Source: Nymphaea colorata (Eukaryota > Streptophyta > Magnoliopsida > Nymphaeales > Nymphaeaceae). Taken from it: 64,000 bases of DNA. The notes under the pieces were generated by a model. It was not told the origin of the DNA, did not search any database, and worked only from the letters and a program-made list of their open reading frames with translations. A program made the position numbers and the translations under genes. The stretch covers positions 4,724,001 through 4,788,000 of the forward strand of contig NC_045150.1 of assembly GCF_008831285.2 (NCBI RefSeq), in the 5' to 3' direction. Shown here one piece after another: positions 54,935-64,000 of this stretch (its first letter is position 1; every line of letters starts with the position of its first letter).

Positions 54935-57895
54935 TCTAGAGGAGCTAAGGGTTTAGCTTCTCCTCCTTTTTTTTCTTGATTGCTCTGTAGGAGAAGGAAG
55001 AGAGGACGAAGAAGAAAGAAGAATATGGACAACAGGGAGAAAGGGACGAGCTCTCCTCCTCTTTTCCGCTGGTGTTGGAGTGAGCCAAAAAGAGGCCAAG
55101 TAAAAAGCAGAGAGATGGAGGCGCCCCAACGCAACGGCCGAGGCCGAGTGGGTGACTCCGTGTGAGAGAGAAGATAGCGCTATCTCCTTCTGATGGGGCG
55201 CTTCCGGGACACGTGGCAACCAAAGGACGGAGGGATTGGTGGTGTTTGTTACGTGAAGGGGAGGATAACGATCTTCTGGCGCCCGACGCCGATGAAGCGC
55301 ACGAACTTCTGTGATTGCATGGATCCGAGCCGACGGAGCGGCTGACTGGAAGGTCACTGGGCCCCGCGCCCCCATTCATGATAAAGTTACCAAGCTGGTT
55401 ATGTATCGTTCGTGCAAAAACGTAGAAAAAAGAAAAGATAATATTCTTTTTTTTTTTACGTTCATAAAATTAATGCTTCAACGCATTTTAAACCAGAAAA
55501 GGGGAACCAAGAGAGCAAAATTCTGGACATAATTGAAAAGCAAAAAAAATACTAGTAGCCAAGAAGCTAAACGATTCTTGTAAATTGATTTCAAATCAGT
55601 GAGTTACCCGTTTAAAATCCATATACAAGTAAATATTATAAATTGTGCATTTTATGGTTTTGATAATACAAAATAAAAAAAATAACCATGAAGTAATAGG
55701 GCTGATTTTAATTCCTCTAAGTATCGTATATCTAGGATTTGTTGGAGGGACTGATCCTTTTCTTGTTTACTTCATATCACGATATTGTCCTCTTTTTTAA
55801 TTTTTTCTGCTTGGGTTATTTGTTGATGATTTGGTGAAGTAAGGAAGAGAGAATCTTAGAAGGCGAGCGAATGCAAGGCGTTCGTGCAAGTGGACGGACG
55901 TGGGGTTCGAGTGGTTTGAGGCGAGGCGAAAAGGGGAACCCTTTCGCTCTCTGATGCTTTCCTTATCAAAAGAGAGGAGAGGAAGGGGTGCCAAAGTGGG
56001 CCCGACCTTGATTCTCCGCCCAACCTTAGTGGGGAACCGACGGAGAAGCATATTCCTTGGCGCGGGTTCCGGCGAGCTCATGGCTTCAGTGCGTCGGACG
56101 ATCTAGGCCGTCCATCCGGAAGGTCGGTTGTTGAGTGGGATGCCCTGACGTGGCCGTGACTGGAGAGGAGCGGAATGGCACGGTAAGCAGCCGCATGACG
56201 TGAAGGACTGGACATCGAGTCGGATTTGGATGATGAGCTGCATGACTTCCGTCTTTGTTCTCATCTTCTCATCTCTGCTCCCTGCGGTTGAATTTTCCAT
56301 GCTTCCGACACCATTGACGGTGTCATTCATAGATTTCCACTGTCCATCCATGGGTGTGCATGTATATACCTACCATTGATGGGATCATCATACGCAATTG
56401 CTATCCAATATATATATAACGGTCGATTAAAAGAAATACAAAGAGAAAACTGATAGGTATTTTTTCATATGGTATTTGTTCACACTATTTTTTTCTTGTT
56501 TTTTTTTATCAACAATGCTTCAGATGACTGATTCTGATTAGATGAATGAGTAACTCTAAATCACCAGAGTCATCATTCAGTCACTATATATATATTCCCT
56601 TATGAGAAAGGAAAGTGACTTTTCACTAGATCGGGTTCTCCATCGAGGTTTCTGCTTTAAGTAGAAATCAACGGAGCTTAGACGGGATAACATCACGTTA
56701 AAATGAAAAGGAAAAAGGAAGAATCAAATCTATTTGATAAAACTGAATAATGTTCACCTGTATGTAAAAGTCATTGTTTTGGATGTGACCTGTACCAAGA
56801 AAGTGCCGGCCTTTGACAGCCCTTAAACGGGTTAAATTTGCTTTGGTTGTAAACATGTGAGAGCGTTTTCGTGTAGGAGCCAATCACATATTTACTGATT
56901 CGAGTGGCGGCTATAAGTTCAAATGGAAAACCATAGTCAAATCTGAAGCGGACAATTCCTATATGTTTTCAATGCTAGGGAAAACCAAACACTATATGGA
57001 TGGGATTTGCTCCGCTATTCTCTCGAAATACAATGTACCACTGACATCCCGAAATAGTGGTATATGTTGTAGAAATGCGAGTCATGAGACAATTGTGTGT
57101 GCTTCTAAATGGAATGAAAACATGATCTGGTTTTGGATCCTTAATTTGGATGCCAAGATCAGATTTATGCTTGAATATGAATCCAGTTAGCCGGATTAAG
57201 TAGAGAAAATATAATCTACTTAATAATCCTATTTAGATGCAAATGAAGCTTTTCATGCAAGTCCCAACAAAGCTTCTATCAAATCCAAAATCCAAAATCA
57301 AACAACGCATATGTCATTATGCCCCCCTCTTAAAAGTCACTTCCATGTTCTGCTTCCAAAACCAAGCGCTGGTAAGTCATACCGAATGGAGACAAACTTG
57401 CAAGAGCCCAGATTTAAGATACGTATGAACATGCGACTTAGAAAACCTTGTAGTTGCCAAGACAAGGTTCCAAGTTTGTCAAACAGGATAAGATTTTTTG
57501 AAATGGAATATATCAAGGCTCCAGGCTTTAAAACATGGATGGGCCGAAGCTTTTGTCGACCTTGAAGAATCAGTGTCTAAAAGGCCTTGTAGGTCATAAC
57601 TTCAGTAGAATGCAAATGGAATCGGAAGGGTTTGACTCAGTTGGTGGAATCCCATGCAGTGAATCCTATACCTGCATTAGGTGAAGAATAAGAATTTATT
57701 CGTTAACTGTAACTTCACCCCGCTTCCAATGCGGATGTATACTGTCCGTGAAAAGGTGAGGCCTGCAAGGTGGGTCTGAGTTAAGGCTTTCAGGTTGAAA
57801 GAGGAAAACTTTGACACCAAGCTAAAGCAACAAAGGGAAGACATGCACGTAACACGTTTTATACTAAAGAACAATGGATCAACAATGGAGGCGAG

Positions 57896-57896
<1 letters not shown>

Positions 57897-57932
<36 letters not shown>
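57897..57932. repeat. (GA)n microsatellite
   Basis: About 36 bp of uninterrupted GA dinucleotides. Confidence 0.95.
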
Positions 57933-57934
<2 letters not shown>

Positions 57935-58380
57935 GCCTATCTGTTTGGGATATCCATGTGCAAGTGTGGACGTTCATAGGAATGCAAGCACGAAAAATTG
58001 AAATAAAATGATTACCGCTATAACAGGATGAGTTTTTAAACTTTATGACACTAAAACCCATCACGAACAGTGTATTCCATGATTAAAACTATCGCCAATC
58101 AACAATCATCACGTAATGCACTATGTGGGATGAACTTTAGTATTGCAAAATTTAAAAAAGCCATCCTGCCATAGAGGTTGCCTGGCTGATTTCAATTCAT
58201 CATGCAAGTAGATTGTTGCCATCCAGACCACCCGTAACCAGAATGGCTTTTGAAACTACGGTGTACACAACTTACTAGAAGGTCCACAAAACTGCTGCCG
58301 AAACGCCACTCATCTTATTTGTCTAGTAAAAAGGGTCGAGACCATCATTTTCCTTTCAAGAGCTCAATAGAATTAGGTGA

Positions 58381-58441
58381 GCAGAAAGCACATACCAAGG
58401 CACATCTGTAAGCAGAAAGTACATACCAAGGCACATCTGAA
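58381..58441. repeat. 30-bp tandem duplication overlapping splice-like sequence
   Basis: Two units, 58381-58411 and 58412-58441, both read GCAGAAAG(C/T)ACATACCAAGG and then CACATCTG. On the minus strand each unit carries a CTTG then GTATGT donor-like site. Confidence 0.85.
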
Positions 58442-59798
58442 CAATTTTAGAAAAGTTTCCAAGTGGGCGGCCCCGCAGACAAAGGCAAAACAATATTTGG
58501 CCACCAAATCCTACGGTGCAACAGCTCTACAAACCTTCATTCTTTAGACGGTTTAATGGTCAAGTGCCTAAACACGACAAAGACAGATAACCACCCACGT
58601 ACAAACGGAGGGTGTTTTAAAATTTTGATTAAAGATGATGGAAAAAATTGATTAGTTGACAAATCAGGATACCATTGACATAGGTCGAATACCAACCACC
58701 AGGAGCAGATACCACCATCATTTTGGTTTTCGTATTCTTTTCGGTGAAACCTTCCAGAATTTCCTGATTTTTCCTGCACCAAGTTTCTCCATGTACATAT
58801 TAGAATCACATGGTTAAGTTAGCATAACTAGGCAAATTCTTGGTCAAAAAGTGGCCACATAAGCATATCATAATGAAGGCTCACAAGAGAAAAACAACCA
58901 TTTAATGGGGAACCTATCATTTGCAGACAACAGAGCACAACTGTTAATATAATATAAATATGCTATACACATTGATCTTCTACCAACCAGACCTCCAGCG
59001 GCATGCAGCATCAATCAGCTTGTGTTCCCTATAAGTACTGCATAAAACACTAAATGATACTCTGCAATGGTCAATCAAAATCCTTGGAGAATTTTACATC
59101 CACGTTTAGGTTCTCATTTTCAGCAACTCCTACATTAAGTCTTTCACATATCCTTACAGGTTTCCCTCCATACCAACGACAAGAATCAGCAATAAACAAG
59201 ATTAAACAGAACCCCATACCTCTACAGCAACATTTTCCCCAGTTGTGTTCCAACATACAGAATCGCACGCGGTCAAGCCTATTTTTGCCTTTCATTAAAT
59301 CAAACAATTTAAGCTAAATGTTTATAACAGACCATCTGTGTCTGAAGGATCGACAGATAGGAAAACTGCACAGATGCTGTCACATACATTAAAATATTGG
59401 ACACAGAAAAGTAGAAAAGCACATGCGGTGATATCCCCGCAGAGCCAACTTCTACAGATATTAGCATTGTGCTCAGACGCCTTGAACCATGGGCTCTGTG
59501 CCTTAATGCAAAATTAAATTCTATGGTTTCTTACCCGTACATGTTTATCCTCACTTTGCATTGAGAGCGGGGGTGAAGAGATAAATCATAACGAGCTCCA
59601 TTCTCCAAGCTAAATTAAACACTGAATATCAAAGCCAAAAATGTGAGCAGACTACTGAACCTGCAGCCTGAATTAACTAACTCCTCACATCCCTGGCCAT
59701 CAATGATCATCCAGGAACTGTTGATGGATGCCATCCAATAGAGCTGCAGCTCAAATTGTCAATCAAACACACATGCAATGCCAACTGATCCTGAAAAT

Positions 59799-62700
59799 TC
59801 AGACAATGCTTGGTGCATCACCGACCCAACTGCAAACCGCGAGTGGCCAGCGGGTTCTAATACAGTCCACCAATGGAGCATGCTGAGAACGTTCAGGCTG
59901 ATCCACTTCAACATTGCCATCTTTCTCGCCTTGCTCATTGCTCAAGTCTGGGGTCAGCTCAACCAGGAACTCCTCAGGTCTCCATCTTGGAGGGACGGTA
60001 ACGCTAAGTTCAGTAAGTCTTGGCCTTTGTTGTAAGGTCTCACCTTCAGTTAATTGATTACCATTTGAAACAGCCTTGGCAATCCCATTAAAGTGATATA
60101 GATCAAACTGCTTTTTCCCAATCAGCCCAGTTGCATCCTTCATGCCACCCAAGCTCTTGTCAAGCTGTAACAGGGCGTGCCAGAATTCACTCCAAACAAT
60201 GAAGGCCGTGCTAGCAAGATTTTCAAGCATTTCTGGTGGCATGTTGACCTTTGTTTCTCTAAGAACGTGCTGAAGCTTTTCTGAGCTTATAAAACCGCCA
60301 CCACCACTTTGGTCTTGAGCATCAAATGCTCTTCTGATCTCTGCTTCTCGTTTTTCAAATTCATTCTCATCCTGTACGCTGGTGTCAAGTGCAAATACTA
60401 CAGTGTAATGAGATTCACTTCCGACCACCCAGATAGGCCACTTGGGGCACTTCAGATATTGACCCACCTTGCAGAGGTTGAGTGATTCGAGAAGACTAAG
60501 GAACCCAACTTCCACAAATGTTGGAATACCCTTGAGGAACATACCACCACCCAAATCCATTCTACCATCAAATACATTTGGTACAGCTTGACCACAAAGA
60601 AGCAGGTTTACGATTTCCTGTTTAGAATAAGACAATGTTAGAAATCCATTATGAGAGCATTGCATACCAACACGTAAATATCTTCAAACACAAATATTGT
60701 TGCATCATCCGTTATGCTCTATAACATGAACACAATTATTTTTTTTCCACCTTTTACACTTCTCCTTTCCATGATGCAAACATGAAAAGTTTTACAAAAA
60801 TCTAATTTTGTCCCTTGGTTAAGACACCAATATTTTTTTCGTTATTCATAAAAAACCTCAAATATCTGATTTTCATGGAGAAGACAAACTTTAATTTCAT
60901 GTTAATCTTCTCATCATGAAAATCATTGTGAACCCCTTGCAATATTGGAAAGATAACATTCATGGAATTGAATAAAATTGACAGAAGCATCTTTTGGTAT
61001 ATCAAACTAATCATAGAACTACAGAAAGGTTCTCATTTCTCAACGATGGTTATATATATAACTTTGTTGCCTGTGCAAAAATATATTCAGTATCTTACGG
61101 CATACACTTGTCTTCAGTACTTAAAACCGTGTTTCTGCAAGCACAAGCAATCAGGTCATGGACCCTAACGCACAGGTTCTCTGAATAAGAAACTTCACAA
61201 TTTTGCACTGGAAATCGGGACATAAATTTGTACCAAATGTATAATTCTCAGGTGAAATTTACTAATCTGTTGACAGAAAAAGTTAGTCTAACATGCACCA
61301 CATTGACAAGGTTCACACAATAAAAAGAAAATCCAAATTTAGTTTTGGCATCCCACAAGACATTGACTTCTCAGGTCACAAGGGCTTCTTCTACGTTTCC
61401 CTATCTAAAAGCAAGAGAAGAAACATTGCACAATGGGAGACATAAAATGCTGTGATATATGTCAGAGACAATGCTTATGTGGTCAATGGCCTTTCAATTT
61501 TGTTGTTAATAAATGTACTTTGACAAAATTATACATGAAACATTTAATAAAAATTTTGTGCTTGGTTGCCACTCACAACCATGTGCTTCATGTTTCCTAT
61601 GCACGTTATCTTTGTGCCGGTAGAGTATGCACTCCTCCATACCACATGCTTGCATTGTAAGCAAATGTGTTTGGGCACACCTGGTTGATGCTGATAGATG
61701 GCTGTTCTCATACAAAGACATGCCATAACTGCTACGAGTCATCATAAAACCGAATTTGGACCTCGACCAGTCACATATTCAGAATCACAGTTCAAGGATT
61801 CTTAGTACCGTAAAACTATGCCCTTGTGAATAATATAGCAATGATGACTTCAATAAGATTAAATGTAGAAATTCAAGCATGTCTCTAGCGGGTTGTCTAT
61901 CATGCATCTCGTATAAAGTTACTTTGTTAAGAAGAATCAGATATTAACAATTAGAAACGACAATGATCATATGCGATTGTATGCTATCATAATTTAACTA
62001 ACGATATTATGGTGTTTATTTCATGGATGTTGTATCATGGAATTTAATTACTTGCATACCTTATCAGGCACTAACAATAAAAAGTTTTTTGGTCCAAGCA
62101 TATCAAGTTTCTGAGTCAACCCAAGAGTCATTATGAACTGATTGCTTTCCACAGTGACTGGCTATTCTTGCGGTGCAGCAAGCATAAGAATAGTTTTTGG
62201 CTTTAAATGGTTTCTCCATTTTCTGTTGTACCATTACTAGGACCATAAGCCAATTCTGAATGGTACTGTAAATTTAGTATCAAAAGCCTGTCATTGTAAA
62301 GAGGCTGGAATGCCTATGTGCCCAAATCAAACATTTTTTTTCCTTTTTTCCCCTTCTGCTTTACCTTTTTCATTTATTTACTTGTGTTTTTTTCTTCATT
62401 TTTTTCCTTCTCCTTCTCATTCTTCTTCTTCCTTTTTTTTTTCATCTACTGTTTTTGTTCCACCTAGGCCTTTTTGAAGGTACACTGCTACGTCACAGGG
62501 GTGCGGATGCGATACGGGTGCGGATACGGGGATACGGGTGCGGATACAACAATTTTCAAAATTTTCGGATACGCAGACACGGCTACATTAAATATTCTAA
62601 AAAATGATAAGATTAAAAAAAAAATTAAATTAATAGTTCACTCTTACAATCTTGTGAGAAAATGTGTTTTATCACAAAAGTACTGAATATTTGAAAGGAT

Positions 62701-63421
62701 TGTTCATGGAAATAATTGGATGCATCACAAAAAATTGATAAAATGAAAAAAAACATTAAATTTTTATTTTTTATTTTTTATTTTTTGCCGTGTCCTAGCC
62801 GAGTCCCGTGTCGGCGAGTCGACATGGGTACGCGGCCTCTTTAGCCGCGTCCATGTGACATAGGTTCACTGCCTAGGCTCACCAAACGTTTTGACTATTA
62901 AGACCACTATAAGGCAACATCCACGGGGAGTGGAGACCATTTGGAAATGGAAAAAAGAGAATATCAGCATTTCTAAAGCAAACAACAATAACAACTTCAA
63001 TATAAACACGTCATACTTCAGAGAAAAAAATATTTTCAGCTTTGCCACCTATGCTGATATAAACTGCACATGCAGAGGAAGCAAAACCACCAAGATGACT
63101 TGTAAAATATTGAAATATTTTCAGAGCAGAATCACAGAGATTTTTCTTAACATGATTTCAGAGTCAGACACTATTCCTCCTTTCTTCATATTTAAAATAA
63201 GGAGACATCATTAGCCAATTCACAAATACTAGAAAGCCAAGACAGATGGAAATAGCTCAAAGCCAGTAACATGAGAAACACAAGTGTAACTTGTAACGTG
63301 AAGACTTGAGATAACGAAACATTTGATTTGTAAAGGCGGCAGTACATACCTGTGAAGCATGACCGAATGGAGCAGTGACTAAAGGGAGGCTAGGATCGTC
63401 TCGGTCCGCTTGTATATGTTC
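59799..63421 (-). CDS. MINDY-3/FAM188-like Lys48-ubiquitin deubiquitinase, C-terminal part
   Basis: Two exons are in the window: 63421-63350 (24 codons) and 60617-59799 (272 codons plus stop), joined in phase 0 across a 2.7-kb intron. The 5' exons lie beyond the right edge. MINDY proteins are cysteine proteases that trim Lys48-linked ubiquitin chains. The joined sequence reads APFGHASQ then EIVNLLLCGQAVPNVF, followed by GRMDLGGGMFLKGI, VGFLSLLESLNLCKVGQYL and PIWVVGSESHYTVVFALD. The last contains the family's catalytic histidine (visible residue 94). The catalytic cysteine would be in the missing N-terminus. An EF-hand-like but degenerate loop, DAQDQSGGGGFISSE, follows. The C-terminus ends RTRWPLAVCSWVGDAPSIV. 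It is a plant homologue of MINDY-3 (DUF4205); activity is inferred from family. Confidence 0.85.
60618..63349. other. Intron of the MINDY-like gene
   Basis: A 2.7-kb intron with GTATGTAC donor and TTCTAAACAG acceptor on the minus strand. Apart from one hAT-type element (62488-62863) and pyrimidine-rich sequence at 62330-62460 it holds nothing recognisable. Short open frames on both strands are not gene-like. Confidence 0.6.
62488..62863. mobile_element. hAT-type element, 376 bp, in the MINDY-like intron
   Basis: It begins CTACGTCACAGGGGTGCGG and ends CCGCGTCCATGTGACATAG, imperfect inverted repeats. The flanks GTACACTG (62480-62487) and GTTCACTG (62864-62871) match at seven of eight bases. 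Subterminal GGATACGGG and CGAGTCCCGTGTCGG blocks resemble those of the element at 32223. The AT-rich middle encodes nothing. Confidence 0.7.
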
Positions 63422-63495
63422 CTGCAACAACGAAATCTCCTCACCAACAGGCTCTCAAAATTTTTTTTTGATGAAATCAAGAAAAATCCTTTCAT

Positions 63496-63529
<34 letters not shown>

Positions 63530-63894
63530 ATTGTCCACACCCCACAAACAACAATATTAACAAATTATGATTCTATGAATGGTTCAAAGAAAAATAAAGC
63601 AAATTGCAAGTTGCCGCACTCCCCTCAGTGATTGTCCTAAAGAGTCCGTGTTACTTAGTCAAAAACTATAAGATTAAAAAGAATCATGAGAAGTGCAAAG
63701 CATGGATTGGGTTATTGGGTATTATAAGGATTTGAAGATTCAGATCTTAGCTTTCTCAGCTGCTAAGACCCCAACTAGGCATCGGATTACTAAGATGATT
63801 TCCCCATTTCCGCAATTTTAGACATTCCACATCCATTTATGCGGTTGCATTTGTGAAAAAATACTTAACAATACCAGAGCCCAAAGGTGGACAG
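63422..63894. other. Intron or upstream part of the MINDY-like gene
   Basis: This lies directly upstream (on the minus strand) of the last recognised exon; the CTTGCAG-type acceptor is at 63422. It contains (AT)n(GT)n at 63495-63529. No further exon is recognised before the window edge. Confidence 0.5.
63495..63529. repeat. (AT)n(GT)n microsatellite
   Basis: A compound AT then GT dinucleotide run of about 35 bp in the intron of the MINDY-like gene. Confidence 0.9.
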
Positions 63895-64000
63895 CTATGT
63901 CACCTGACCGCAGGGGCGGATGCGGATGCAGCAATTTTTCAAAAAAAATTAGGTGCAGGTCTGGCAAGGGTGTATATATATGTGTGTGCATATATGTATG
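63895..64000. mobile_element. Left end of another hAT-type element, cut by window edge
   Basis: CTATGTCACCTGACCGCAGG followed by GGCGGATGCGGATGCAG matches the left terminus and subterminal block of the elements at 62488 and 32223. The right end and target duplication lie outside the window; the expected left duplication is GTGGACAG (63887-63894). Confidence 0.55.

Larger units (their letters stand above)
54935..59798. other. Region between FBPase and the MINDY-like gene
   Basis: 54935-55380 is GC-rich and should be the FBPase leader and promoter. A second GC-rich island at 55850-56330 contains open frames on both strands (55797-56081 and 56103-56351, minus) but nothing I recognise. 56700-58200 is gene-poor, with (GA)n at 57897-57932. 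58200-59400 contains short minus-strand stretches flanked by splice-like sites, for example one ending GNFSKIVQMCLG at 58442, which I could not assemble into a protein. About 59400-59798 is probably 3' UTR of the MINDY-like gene. Confidence 0.45.

Noticed and set aside
55797-56351. GC-rich island with 82- and 94-codon minus-strand ORFs, considered as a gene
   Set aside because: No motif, no plausible splice partners and no link to neighbouring exons; left as unexplained intergenic sequence.
1-64000. CRISPR arrays, bacterial operons or a phage-like system
   Set aside because: The direct repeats found are microsatellites, LTRs or local duplications, and the genes are intron-containing plant genes.

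Overview
This window is plant nuclear DNA, from a flowering plant with long, transposon-filled introns. The evidence is a plastid SecE precursor with a transit-like N-terminus, a plant-type cytosolic fructose-1,6-bisphosphatase split into 12 coding exons, GT-AG introns of up to 6 kb, and LTR retrotransposons primed by initiator tRNA-Met. I cannot name the species. An early-diverging angiosperm or a non-grass monocot is only a guess.

Layout. Positions 1-14.5 kb are transposon territory. A decayed Ty1/copia element on the minus strand runs off the left edge. A CACTA-type terminus follows. A 9.7-kb minus-strand LTR retrotransposon (4078-13798) then has two 1.8-kb LTRs, a tRNA-Met primer-binding site, a polypurine tract, a decayed gag and an unrecognised terminal ORF, but no visible reverse transcriptase or integrase. 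From 14.9 kb the window is genic: SECE1 (minus, plastid protein translocation), MOCS2B/MoaE (plus, molybdenum cofactor synthesis), RPN13 (minus, 13 coding exons over 14.2 kb, proteasomal ubiquitin receptor), cytosolic FBPase (minus, 12 exons over 10.9 kb, sucrose synthesis and gluconeogenesis), and the 3' end of a MINDY-3/FAM188-like deubiquitinase gene (minus, continuing off the right edge). All splice junctions were derived by eye from GT-AG sites and reading phase. RPN13 totals 990 coding nt and FBPase 1026 nt, both without internal stops.

These are independent housekeeping genes, not a pathway cluster. Two of them (RPN13 and the MINDY-like gene) act in ubiquitin metabolism, which may be coincidence. 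Much of the structure not explained by genes is a set of short hAT-type elements with CTATGTCACA-like ends and 8-bp target duplications. Four lie in RPN13 introns, one near SECE1, and two in or beside the MINDY-like gene. There is also an AT-rich repeat present in opposite orientations in RPN13 and FBPase introns, and several local tandem repeats near promoters. I found no convincing new multi-gene system. The most unusual items are the gag-only LTR element whose last ORF stops on the first bases of its LTR, and the hAT element family.
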